A stretch of DNA of 64,000 nucleotides from Anthopleura xanthogrammica (lineage: Eukaryota; Cnidaria; Anthozoa; Actiniaria; Actiniidae), in assembly GCA_964019055.1 (NCBI GenBank), contig OZ025207.1:19431730-19495729 (forward strand), read 5' to 3'. Position numbers and translations under genes: made by a program. Shown piece after piece: positions 21,891 through 31,770 of this stretch; the stretch's first letter is position 1, and each line of letters begins with the position of its first letter. Under the pieces are notes generated by a model. It did not search any database and was not told the origin of the DNA. It saw only the letters and a program-made list of their open reading frames with translations.

Positions 21891-22200
21891 TGGTCTCCCC
21901 TCTGTTCCTATTTCACCACTACCCCTACAGAACTACGTGTATTATGCATTATTGCTGGGTTCCAAGGATGTTTGCTCATTTTATGGTGTCAGCGCTGCAT
22001 CACACAACTGCATTTACTGCAGTAAGAAGTCTTGTAGCACTTGCCGCACAATTTACACAAAAGATCCTTGTGTACTGGGCATTTCAGCATTCCATCATTT
22101 CGTGAATCAGCACTGAGAGAAAACAGAAACAACTTCACTGAAGCAGACAACACTGTCCTCAGTGAAAAAGAAGCCGAACCCAGTATCCCCATACTTTTTA
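21891..22200 (+). pseudogene. Decayed SPATA2-like remnant after gene D
   Basis: Continues the homology to the SPATA2-like gene out of frame. About 1 kb is missing (between the equivalents of about 3,880 and 4,900), then the second zinc finger resumes at about 21,956 in one open stretch ending at a TGA (CAC TGA). Its first CxxC has lost a cysteine (CSFYG for CSFCG). Similarity fades by about 22,200. Confidence 0.75.
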
Positions 22201-22794
22201 CTTTTTTCCAGCAAATCCCAAGAGGACACAGGTTGAAACCTCGCCCATACTTGCATGTGTGCCTTTTAATATCCTGTGTTTACATAGTCAAAACTAATTT
22301 ATTCTTACCAACTCACATTACGTACACACTATACGCGGGCGACACTAGAGAAAAACGTTTGCGCATGCGTGAATTTGCAAGAATTTATAGAGTTTTAGTG
22401 AGAAAATAAATGCTTGTTTTCTCCGAGTATACAAAACATTTCGTGGGTATACTTTTTAGAGACCAAGACAATATGAAAGAATTAGCCTTAAGTTTCAAGA
22501 ACTGATCTGAAGTTTTGGCATTTTGTAAAGACTATTTTTCAGGCAAATGTGAAAGTCAAATTTGCATATTTTTACAATAGCACGAAGACGCTTTTGACTA
22601 ATTTGCATACGGACTTAGAGCATGCGCAGACGTTTTTCACGAGTCTATGCGGGCTAGTCTCTCCTTCGTGACCACTTATGCGGTTGTTATGCTTTGGCAC
22701 GCTAGCGTATAACATGATGTTGAATAGACTAATAATGCAGAGCTAGCTTGCACTGATTAGATTAATTGTCTTTTCCCCGTTTGTTTTATTTCAG
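22201..22794. other. Intergenic or intronic, no gene recognised
   Basis: Between the decayed array end and the first VARP exon in the window. It ends in a good pyrimidine tract and acceptor (TTTTATTTCAG at 22,784-22,794). I looked for the earlier VARP ankyrin repeats here and did not find them. Confidence 0.5.
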
Positions 22795-25184
22795 GGGATC
22801 TTCTCAGCTTGCTGTTAAAAAGAGGGGCATCTGTTGAAGCTCGTAACAAGAACAAGCAGACTCCTCTAGACTGTGCTATCAATCACCAGGTGAGAGGGTG
22901 ACAGTACTTATACTCTAATTCATCAGTGCTTGAAAAGAGAGGGAGTTCTAAACATTTAGTGCATCAGAATGGCTTTTCTATACTGTACGGTATGCCTTGA
23001 ATCTCAAATGAAGCACGGGGGGTGTGCGCTGCTAATGTGCTGCCTGTCACTGCTGCGGTCATGGGTTCGATCTCCTGACCCACCATCATATGTGAGTAGA
23101 GTTGCTTCAGTGTGTTAGCAGCACGAGTGGTGTGCGCTGTTTCTGTGCTGCCTATCACTGTTATGGTCATGGGTTCGAAATGTGCAGTATTTGCTACCCT
23201 CGTAAAACAAGCACTGATGATTTTGTATGAATTTAATGACTTCCGAGTTTGTTCCAACATTATCCTGGAGTGTTGCATGGTTCTATATTTTGCAGGTCAG
23301 TGAAATACTTCTTGAAATCACTGCGTCCAACATCGAAAAGAAAACTGGGTTTTCAAGTCTTCTTCCTGAAGAGGTGGACACAGAAACACACCACAAATGA
23401 ATTCTGGTTTTTGATAGTTTGTTTCTAGATCGCTAGGTTCCTATTTTAGACTAAGTTTGTTCTTTATTCTATTCTATTAAACACCCCAAGAAGTAAACAT
23501 TAGAAAAGGACGACTGCGTAGGTCGTAGTGTAGAGTGGTAGTGTAGGTGGTGGTGTAGGTGGTGGTGTAGGTGCTATTGTAGGTGGCAGTGTAGATGGTA
23601 GTGTAAGTGGTAGTGTAGGTGGTAGTGTAGGTGATGGTGTAGGTGCTAGTGTAGATGCTAGTGTAGGTGCTAGTGTAGGTGCTATTGTAGGTGGTAGTGT
23701 AGGGTGGTGGTGTAGGTGGTGGTGTAGGTGCTAGTGTAGGTGGTAGTTTAGGTGCTAGTCCAGAGTTTTCCAGTGATTGTCAACTGCTGTATCAATGTAA
23801 CCTTGTTATTTCTTGTCAGGTCGGTGTTTTCTTGCGTACTGTAGTTGATGGTGATATAAGAATGGTAGGTACCCCTCCCTTCGCAGTACAGGTGAGATTG
23901 GTTGATTGCCGTTGTCAAAAAGGGTGGACTCACGGTGCAGCTGTACATGTTGCTGGCGAGGGAAGTCTGGGTTTATTTTTTTGGAGCATTGAATTACTAC
24001 TTATTTCTTTTGTTATTTTAGGTTCGTTTTAGACTGAACCTTGAAGACGACGAAGAAGATGGCGGCGAAGAACAGTGTAAATCAGAAGAAGAACATCTTT
24101 GCCATCCTCTTTGCCATTGTGAAAAGTGCATCAAATGGCAAAAGGTAAGGGAACGTCTGTGTTAATATGGAGGTAACTGTGATTATTAAATAGCTTCCAG
24201 TAAAGCCTGGTTCACAACCAGCAACGTAAGTGCCAATGCAAACGCAAGCTATAGAAACTTTTCCATTTTCTTGTACTTGCGTTTACATTGTGTGAACATG
24301 TTGCCACAAATACAACGCAAACTCAAGACCAAAAATACGCACGCGTACTTTGAACATTGCTTGTGCTTGCTTGTGTAAACCAGATTTAATACTGTGGATT
24401 GTAAGAGTAGAACGACTTTCAGCAGCATCTTGCTTGACTTTAAAGATCAAAGCATGGACACGCTGTACCGTAACCTTATGGTATCTTGCTCCAATATTGA
24501 ATATTCTAAATGGATGATAATTTCCCGTGCGCTGTGATTGGGCTGCCAGATGCAGAGGTGTCTGTTGATTACTGATGTTCTTAGCATTAGGGTTAGCTCG
24601 TTAAACAATGAAATAATACTCTGGGGAATGACACGTGTTCTGAAATGGGACAACATTACACCCAAGCCGATGAAGTCTATAGAGGATGTTTTACCAGGCT
24701 AGAATGACAGGTGGTTTGAAATGTGAAGACATTGCGCCCAAAATAAAGAGGTCAATTTCGGGACCCGTGCAACTGTCCCTCTAAAGGGTGTTGTTCCATT
24801 TCAGACCACGTGTCATTCCTCAGAGTATTATTTCATTGTTTAACAGTTGCGCATGAGAAGATACATGAATATGGATACAACTCAAACAAAGAAGTTTTTT
24901 CAATTAGCTGTATGACTTTGGTGTTTGACCCACAGTTAACCCAGCGATCACTGGAGCGTTCAGTCCATGTGAACTGTGCAAATGAGGATGGTATCACTCC
25001 CTTACATGTAGCAGCAATACGTGGATATACTGATATCACTAACCTTCTGCTAAGACATGGAGCTAACCCTAATGCTAAGAACATCAGTAATCAACAGACA
25101 CCTCTACATCTGGCATGCCAGTACAACCATCCCGAGGTATGTGGGAATGATTGTCATCATCGTCATCATCATCCAGCATCACTG

Positions 25185-25215
<31 letters not shown>

Positions 25216-28200
25216 TATCATCATCATCATCATCATTATCATCATCATGATCATCATCTTCACCATCATGATCATCATGATCATGATCATCACCATCACC
25301 ATTATCATCATCATCATGATCATCATCATAACCATCCTCATCATCATCATGATCATCATCTTCACCATCATGATCATCATCATGATGATCATGATCATCA
25401 TGATGATCATCATGATCATCACCATCATCATCACCATTATCATGATCATGATCATGATCATCACCATCACCATTATCATCATCATCATCATCATCATTAC
25501 ACCATCCTCATGATCATCATCATCTTCACCATCATGATCATCATGATCATCACCATCAACATCACCATTATCATCATCATCATCACCATCCTCATCATCA
25601 TCATGATCATCATCTTCACCATCATGATCATCATGATCATCATCATGATCATCATGATCATCATCACCATTATCATGATCATGATCATCATTATCATCAT
25701 CATCATTATCATCATCATTATCATCATCATCATCATCATCATTATCATCATCATCATCATCATCACCATCACCATTATCATCATCATCATCACCATCCTC
25801 ATCATCATCATGATCATCATCTTCACCATCATGATCATCATGATCATCATCATGATCATCATGATCATCATCACCATTATCATGATCATGATCATCATCA
25901 TCATCATCATCACAATCATCATCATCATCACCACAATCATCACCATCACCATCATGTTTTCATTATCATCACAATCATCATCATTATCATCATCATCATC
26001 ACCATCCTCATCATCATCATGATCATCATCTTCACCATCATGATCATCATGATCATCATGATCATGATCATCATCATCATCATCATCACAATCATCATCA
26101 TCATCACCACAATCATCACCATCACCATCATGTTTTCATTATCATCACAATCATCATCATTATCATCATCATTATTTTTTAGTTATAGTTTCTTATGTTG
26201 TCTTCCTCAATCAGGTGGCTGAATCACTACTCAAGTATGGAGCCAAAGTCAACATCAAAGACTATAAACACAATACTCCACTCCACTTCTGTTGTATCAA
26301 AGGACATGTTGCACCGGCTTTGCTCCTACTCGAGGTATCACCCAATCAAATACACCACTTTGCTAATACAAATTTTCTCTCCGTTCCAGTTTACTTGAGG
26401 GCCGTAAGTTAGAAAACTGTAAAAGTTTATTATGTATCCCTCCTTAAATAAAGTTATTGTATTGTATTGTATTGTATTTACTCAGGGGTCAAATTTGTTG
26501 AATTGATAAGACAAAATGTGGCCGTGCAACACTATTTTGCCCCCTGATCATGAGTAAACTGGAACGAGAGAAAATGTGTATTCGCAAAGTAGTCTATTAA
26601 TGCTTCTTGACAGCATATAGGGGTGGAGCTAGGAAAGTTTCGCTGAATCCCTCATCCTGCCCTGGACGTGTCGAAAATGCTCGGTATGCCGGTTTCTCAG
26701 AGAACGTAAAATTTGTTTCTGAGGTGACTGAACTCTCTGTCCAAATTCCTAGAATTCTGCTACAGTAGCTCTGCGGTTAACTATTTACATTTAAGAATTT
26801 GCTTAACACAAGTTTTGTACTTTGGACTCACAATTTTATTGCACGATAAAAAAATGTGTTCCAGTTCAATAGCTTTTATCCACGATAGACGCCATGATGT
26901 AATGCAGATTAATCACGTGGTTGCTGAGGGGGCAAACAACTTCAAATCAACTGCTTTATTGATAAAGTTTTAATGTTTTCCAGTAAGTATGTGTTAACAT
27001 TTTTCTGATAAATGAAATACTTGAATTTGGACTATAAAAAAGAACCAATATAAAAACCATCATGGCGTCTATCGTGAATATAACCTATAATTCCAACCCA
27101 CACTATAGGCTGTGGTATCAAAAATAGTGTTGCAATCGTGATTCTTCTGGTCGCAACGCTTCAACAATTTGTTTTTGTGTCAGACTAGGCAGTCTTTCGT
27201 GCAACATGCTTTCACAGAAAACTGCAATCAGCTTACAAGGACATTGCCTGGCGTGACACCACCTAAAAGTTGTATAATTAATTTTTCTCCAGCACAAACC
27301 GAATGTTGATGTACAGAATTATCGAGGAAACACCCCATTACACGAGGCAGTAAGGTAAGGTTAAATTGCAGACGATTAACTGGAAGACCAACAACTTTCA
27401 GTAAAAAAGGGAAGGTTCCTGGATCTTTAAAGCCTTCACATTTTATCGAACCCTGAAACAACCTCTGGGCTGACCAACGTCAGGGCACGACTAACTCACA
27501 GATCGAACCCTGAAACAACCTCTGGGCTGACCAACGTCAGGGCACGACTAACTCACAGATCAAACCCTGAAACAACCTCTGGGCTAATCTAAGTCAGGGC
27601 ATGGCTAACTCACAGATCAAACCCTGAAACCTCTGGGCTGATCAAAGTCAGGGCACATCTAACTCACAGATCAAACCCTGAAACAACCTCTGGACTGATC
27701 AAAGTCAGGGCACATCTAACTCACAGATTTAACTATACCTCCCGAGGCTTGAGGGGACATTTAATCACTAATCACCAGGAACGTCATGCTGTTAGTTTGT
27801 AATATTATGATTACCGAGGAACAAAACTGCTCTTAGGAAATATGTTAGCTTTCGTACGACGCATAAATTACACATTTTTGCAAAGCTGTTGATATGCGGC
27901 ATACTTTAGGGAATTTGCCTTTGTTAAATGCGACAATGGCGAATTGAACCAGCATTCATTCATTCGTGGTGCTTTACTCTTATTCACTTTGGTTGGCCTA
28001 GAGCGGTATTAATGACAGTGTTTTCAAACCGTCTTGATTACGTCACAAATAGTAAGAAAAATTCCCGATCTAGTCAACGCATGCGCAAAGATTACTCAAT
28101 TTGTCCCACAAGTGCTGGGGTGTTGAATAGTGTGTAGTGCAAAGTCATTGCGCAAAATTTCCTATAGGGTCAATTCGACCCATCCATGGTCCCGGTGATT

Positions 28201-30801
28201 ATCATGTGAGGGACCATGCCTCATGAATAGTGATGGGGGATATTTAGACTAAATATCCCTCATCACTATTCATCCAGGGGGATGTTAGACCTTAAACATC
28301 CCTGTGGAAACAATGGATCCCGAGGTAATCATGATATAATAATAATAATACTTTATTCAAATACGAATTACAAATATATTTGAAATGGTGAATCTAGAAG
28401 TTATCCCTGTGTGCAGATCACCAAACCATGATATTGATGTTTTGTTTCTCAGGTGGAACTTTGTAGATCTGGTTCGGATTTTACTGGATCACGGTGCCTC
28501 AGTTACAACAAGGAATAACATGCAGTTAACACCAATGCAATATGCCAAGGTATGTACTGTATGCCGTGCACGTTTAACATGATTCATAGTATGCATGCGT
28601 ATCTTTGATAAAATTCACTTTTCACATTGTGAAGTGAAGTCTTTTTTTCACGAGGGTAACACTTAAAGGGGCACTTGGATGAAAACGCCCCCATTTTCGA
28701 AAGTCCGAATAATTCAAATATTTGAGAATAATATTACTCAATTATGATCAGGAAAACCAGATTTGCAAAAATCTTAGCCTGGGAGCCACTTGCAGTTGAG
28801 AAATGTTGGTTTAAAAGCTAAAAGAACAATTGACCTTTATCATAATGGCCGCCATCTCATTAGCCTAAAACAAGAAAATGAATGTCTACAAATAATCAAA
28901 CACCCCCACATGAAAGTAAATACTACCAATAAGCAGAACTATGCAGTATTTAAGTACTAACATTAATTATTAAGGAGTTATTAATATTTTAAACTTAGAA
29001 AAAACATGAAAACGAGGCCAAAAAGGCCAGGAGTGCATTTTCCACACCAATCCTTTAAAATTCAAACCTTTATAGCTCTGCAGACTTTGGTGATCTTTTT
29101 CTCAAATTTGGCCAGATTGCTAATTCTAGCATTCCCTTTTGCATGAAAGTAATGATTTCATTAAAACATTTGTCTAAAATACATAAGCAAGAATATGGCT
29201 TTATGAAAAAGGTGTATAGGGTTGAGTAAATGACGTCATTTACTCACAATTTAGATGCTGAAAAAAATGAACAATTTTTACCCACCACTTTTAACTGTGA
29301 AGAAAATATGTTGCTTGGATACTATTAGAGCCATATAGATAGGTTTACCCGGGGGGGGGGGGGGGGGGTACTACCACCCCAACTTGGGTGGGGGTGTACC
29401 GCCAGGTCCTCAAAACCCTGACCCTATCCCAGACCTAGAATTTTGATTTTATATACCCTACCCCAGACTAAACCTACATTTTGTTGACATGCAAAAAACG
29501 GTTATTCAATAGATTTCAATAACTATTTGGCAATTGTTTAATTGAATTTAAATCGTTTTTTTTTTTTGTGCCGGCAGAAAACGTAGCCTACCAGGCTAAA
29601 ACAACTAAAACATAACCCTATCCCAGAAAAAATGTCAAAAAGATACCCTATCCCAGACAAAGACCTTACCCTTCCCCAGACAAATTGTAAAAAAATGATA
29701 CCCTACCCCAGACCTAAAAGCCAAAAAACCATACCCTATCGGGCGGCACATACCCGTATAGCAAATATAGGGGAGTACCCTAGTCATTTCCAATTTTCAT
29801 CGATTTTCGTCCAAGTGCCCCTTTAAAAGTGAAACACTTATAAAGTTGTGGCCCTTGTGACATTCATTTCATGAGAAGAACTACGGATAACTATTGAGCT
29901 TTACGTTCCTGTAGCTTAGATACTTCAGGTTCACCCCTATTGCTTAGATAGCTCAGGTGGTTAGAGCGTTGTACCGGTATCGCAAAGGTCATGGGTTCAA
30001 ATCCCGTTCTAAGCCTGAATTTGTTTCAGGTCCAGCAGTCGAATAAAATTCAGATAAAACTTTACGAAAGCCGAGGAGGGACTTCAGACTTCAAACGTCT
30101 GGTCATGCTTTCCCTGATAGCAGTCTCCCGTGTAGACGAATCCTGGCAGAGAAAATGCGAGACTGCCCGTCCAGGCTGTTTTCTTTGTTGCGCATGCGTT
30201 TGGTAACTTAGCAACCCTGTCATAATTAGTACCGTGGACTCAAAAAATGTTAAGCGGTGTTCTACATTTCCTCATGCCTATTGCCTATTTCCAGTTAAAA
30301 CCGGTTTAAAAACCTGTTTGGTTCGTCCATGATTGTGGACGGCGGTATATCAAAGAGTCTCCCATTTTCTCTGCCAGGATTCGTCTACACGGGAGACTCT
30401 GCTAGCAGGGAAGGTCAGGCTTTCAACGTCTTTCAAAATCTGGAATCTGGAATCCCTCCTCGGCTTTCGTAGTATTTTGTACTCATAACCACAGTACAGA
30501 TCAATCAACGTGATTTTTGTCTCTTTGATTTAGGATGATGATGTAGTGCAAGTGTTCAAAAACAGCGAACAACACTCACCAAGAAGAAACACCTGGGCTG
30601 GTATGTTTTTCGGCCATCAATAACACAACCCCCCTTCGATGGGGGACAAAACTTTCCTACACCTAGGCTCCATCCATTGTATCCATCCATCCATCCATTG
30701 TATCCATCCATCCATTGTATCCATCCATCCATTGTATCCATCCATCCATCCATTGTATTGATATCTATTGATTTCGTACTATTTTAGCTGTCGTCACATA
30801 A
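22795..30801 (+). CDS. ANKRD27: ANKRD27/VARP, 3' half (end of ankyrin block 1, VPS29-binding motif, ankyrin block 2)
   Basis: Exons: 22795-22889, 23296-23373, 23820-23864, 24022-24144, 24936-25136, 26215-26334, 27293-27354, 28453-28549, 30534-30600, and probably 30788-30801 (stop TAA). Most junctions are GT-AG with compatible phases. Human VARP is a RAB21/RAB32-linked endosomal protein that binds VPS29 through short zinc-binding HPLCxCxxC motifs; here CHPLCHCEKC is at 24,100-24,129, just before ankyrin repeats with TPLHVAA, TPLHLAC, TPLHFCC and TPLHEAV. The order of the segments follows human VARP: RTVVDGDIRM matches the segment before the acidic stretch. Weak points: exon 23296 reaches TGA at 23398 unless a poor donor (GTGGAC at 23374) is used, and without the last splice the frame ends at 30623. 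The VPS9 domain and first repeats are absent from the window. Confidence 0.82.
23010..23180 (+). mobile_element. SINE head fragments in VARP intron
   Basis: Two adjacent pieces each end GGTCATGGGTTCGA, a B-box-like word. The first continues CATATGTGAGTAGAGTTG, resembling the body of the 33.5-kb SINE. Confidence 0.5.
23525..23757 (+). repeat. GTAGGTGGTAGT-type minisatellite in VARP intron
   Basis: About 19 imperfect copies of a 12-bp unit (GTGTAGGTGGTA with variants) with few interruptions. No coding meaning is claimed. Confidence 0.9.
24540..24720 (-). other. Inverted copy of a VARP exon fragment joined to a MITE end
   Basis: Read on the minus strand, 24,600-24,550 repeats about 50 bp of the exon at 24,936-25,136 (GAGCTAACCCTAATGCTAAG through CACCTCT). 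It is preceded by a MITE arm (CCCATTTCAGAACACGTGTC, minus strand) that also precedes the real exon, on the plus strand, at about 24,800. The frame of the exon is open in the copy but diverges after TPLHLA. Confidence 0.75.
24745..24895. mobile_element. Half of a CAGACCACGTGTCATTCC-family MITE
   Basis: Contains TTTCAGACCACGTGTCATTC, AGTATTATTTCATTGTTTAA and ACAACTCAAACAAAGAA, shared with 31,945-32,141, 34,850-35,027 and 39,990-40,140. It ends about 40 bp before a VARP exon. Confidence 0.7.
25150..26180 (+). repeat. ATC/CAT trinucleotide satellite with higher-order blocks
   Basis: About 1 kb of CATCAT, CATGAT and CACCAT words in the VARP intron between 25,136 and 26,215. A block starting CCATCCTCATCATCATCATG recurs near 25,586, 25,796 and 26,003 with the same internal order, so whole blocks have been copied. 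The poly-His, poly-Ile and poly-Met frames it creates are not genes. Confidence 0.95.
26343..26585. mobile_element. Inverted-repeat element in VARP intron
   Basis: Left arm AATACAAATTTTCTCTCCGTTCCAGTTTACT at 26,367 is inverted at right as AGTAAACTGGAACGAGAGAAAATGTGTATT. A short TATTG run (about 26,457-26,475) sits inside. Confidence 0.65.
26873..27082. mobile_element. Inverted-repeat element in VARP intron
   Basis: Left arm ATCCACGATAGACGCCATGATG and right arm ATCATGGCGTCTATCGTGAATA are complementary over about 20 bp. Confidence 0.6.
27446..27735 (-). repeat. 57-bp VNTR in VARP intron
   Basis: About five copies of a 57-bp unit (ATCGAACCCTGAAACAACCT at its start). The complement of the unit matches the end of the SINE-like fragment at 52.0-52.14 kb (CAGAGGTTGTTGCAGGGTTCGA), so the array probably grew from a SINE tail. 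Confidence 0.9.
28225..28275. mobile_element. Short palindrome in VARP intron
   Basis: GAATAGTGATGGGGGATATT and AATATCCCTCATCACTATTC form a near-perfect hairpin, nested in a wider weak inverted repeat around 28,180-28,330. Confidence 0.6.
28667..29822. mobile_element. TTAA-flanked MITE (AGGGGCACTTGGATG family), copy 3, interrupted
   Basis: TTAA at 28,663-28,666 and 29,823-29,826. Ends match copies 1 and 2. Compared with copy 1 it is enlarged by unrelated sequence at about 28.83-29.22 kb and by the G-rich element at 29,347-29,790. Confidence 0.7.
29347..29790. mobile_element. Nested poly-G/TACCCTA element
   Basis: Starts ACCCGGGGG (a run of about 18 G), carries many TACCCTA(C/T)CCCAGAC words, and ends GGGGAGTACCCT. 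It interrupts the MITE, whose sequence resumes at TCATTTCCAATTTTCATCGA. Confidence 0.6.
29942..30014 (+). tRNA. tRNA-like sequence, probably the head of a SINE
   Basis: 73 bp with exact tRNA geometry: acceptor stem GCTTAGA/TCTAAGC (7 of 7), D stem GCTC/GAGC, T arm ATGGG-TTCAAAT-CCCGT. The anticodon loop CCGGTAT would give GGT (Thr), but position 33 is C, not T. The anticodon stem also has an A-C mismatch, and eukaryotes normally use AGT, not GGT. A small hairpin, CCTGAA/TTCAGG, follows directly. A tRNA-derived SINE head or tRNA pseudogene is more likely than a working tRNA. Confidence 0.55.
30063..30474. mobile_element. Long-arm inverted-repeat element before the last VARP exons
   Basis: Arms of about 95 bp: left from ACGAAAGCCGAGGAGGGA through CTCCCGTGTAGACGAATCCT, right as the near complement, ending CCTCCTCGGCTTTCGTAGT. 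About 200 bp of interior. The outer parts of the arms are less well matched than the centre. Confidence 0.75.
30676..30757 (+). repeat. ATCC/TTGTATCC microsatellite
   Basis: Repeats of CATCCATC with TTGTATCC spacers, within the last probable VARP intron. Confidence 0.9.
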
Positions 30802-31170
30802 GGGACCGGTCATTATTTAAGTCATGTCTGACATGAATGTCAAGTTTCAGTTTAAGAAAAGCATGATTTCTGCATTTATGTGATTCCTGGAAATCATAGA
30901 CATAATTCTGTCCTTTTGTCAATAATGATAGATTATACATATCTAGCACTTTGAATGTTTTTGTAGCAGCATGTTCATATGAACAAGCTTTTAGTTGCTG
31001 TAGCTATGGTGTATCATATTTACAACAGCTTCAGGGACAGATACAGAAAATTTGCAAGGGGGGTGTCTGACATAAAAAAGTGATGATATAGTGACGTCAT
31101 CAATAATACTATTTTGTACTTACATTTATTTGGGGGGTGTCCAGTGCAACAATGGACTGTCACTGACCCC

Positions 31171-31300
31171 TGGATCTGACCTTGACCCCCTGGATCTGCC
31201 CCTGACCCCCTGGATCTAACCCTGACCCCCTGGATCTGCCCCTGACCCCCTGGATCTGCCCCTGATCCCCTGGATCTGCCCCTGACCCCCTGGATCTGAT
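31171..31300 (+). repeat. 20-bp tandem repeat
   Basis: About six copies of TGGATCTGCCCCTGACCCCC with single-base variants, in the gap between the convergent VARP and POP4 genes. Confidence 0.9.
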
Positions 31301-31435
31301 ACCACTACCACCAGAATCCTCTTTGAATTGTTTTTCTTATTCAAATGTTTTAACTCCTTTGGAAGTCGCAAGATAATGGTCTTAACTAGGCCAACAAAAG
31401 GAACTACGAAAAGGATTCTGGTAGAAGTGGTATCA
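31297..31435. mobile_element. MITE (GATACC-type), clean copy
   Basis: Inverted ends TGATACCACTACCACCAGAA and TTCTGGTAGAAGTGGTATCA. The interior shares GTTTTAACTCCTTTGGAAGT with the degenerate copy at 6.47-6.61 kb. Confidence 0.8.
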
Positions 31436-31770
31436 AGGGTAATAAGGGAAATCGAGAATTGAAAAAAGCCAGGAAGCTATAAATCAGATGACTGAAAACT
31501 AATGAATGAATAAGAAGAAAACTTCAACACTTTGTAATAAAGTTTGCAACAGACTGATGTTTTGGACATAAGTCCTTTGTCAGAGTCAGGACGAAGGACT
31601 AAAATCTGAAACTTTTTACATGTTGTTCAGGTTTCCCGTTTATTCAATTGCTGTATCTATAAAACCAAGACAGTCCCAACTAGCTAGTTATTATCATGTC
31701 TGGAAATTTTTGAAGTTACATAAGAAATAACTATTATCTAAATTGAAAAATATCTTTACAATAAGTTATA

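Noticed and set aside
22041..22409. 122-aa frame after gene D
   Set aside because: Runs out of frame through a decayed SPATA2-like remnant into unrelated DNA; no domain.
23525..23757. CRISPR-like or regulatory array
   Set aside because: Continuous 12-bp minisatellite without unique spacers, in an intron of an animal gene.
25084..26222. Long poly-His, poly-Ile, poly-Met and poly-Ser open frames
   Set aside because: They arise in several frames from the ATC trinucleotide satellite and lie in a VARP intron.
29942..30014. Functional tRNA-Thr(GGT)
   Set aside because: C at position 33, a stem mismatch and an anticodon not normally used in eukaryotes; listed as tRNA-like only.
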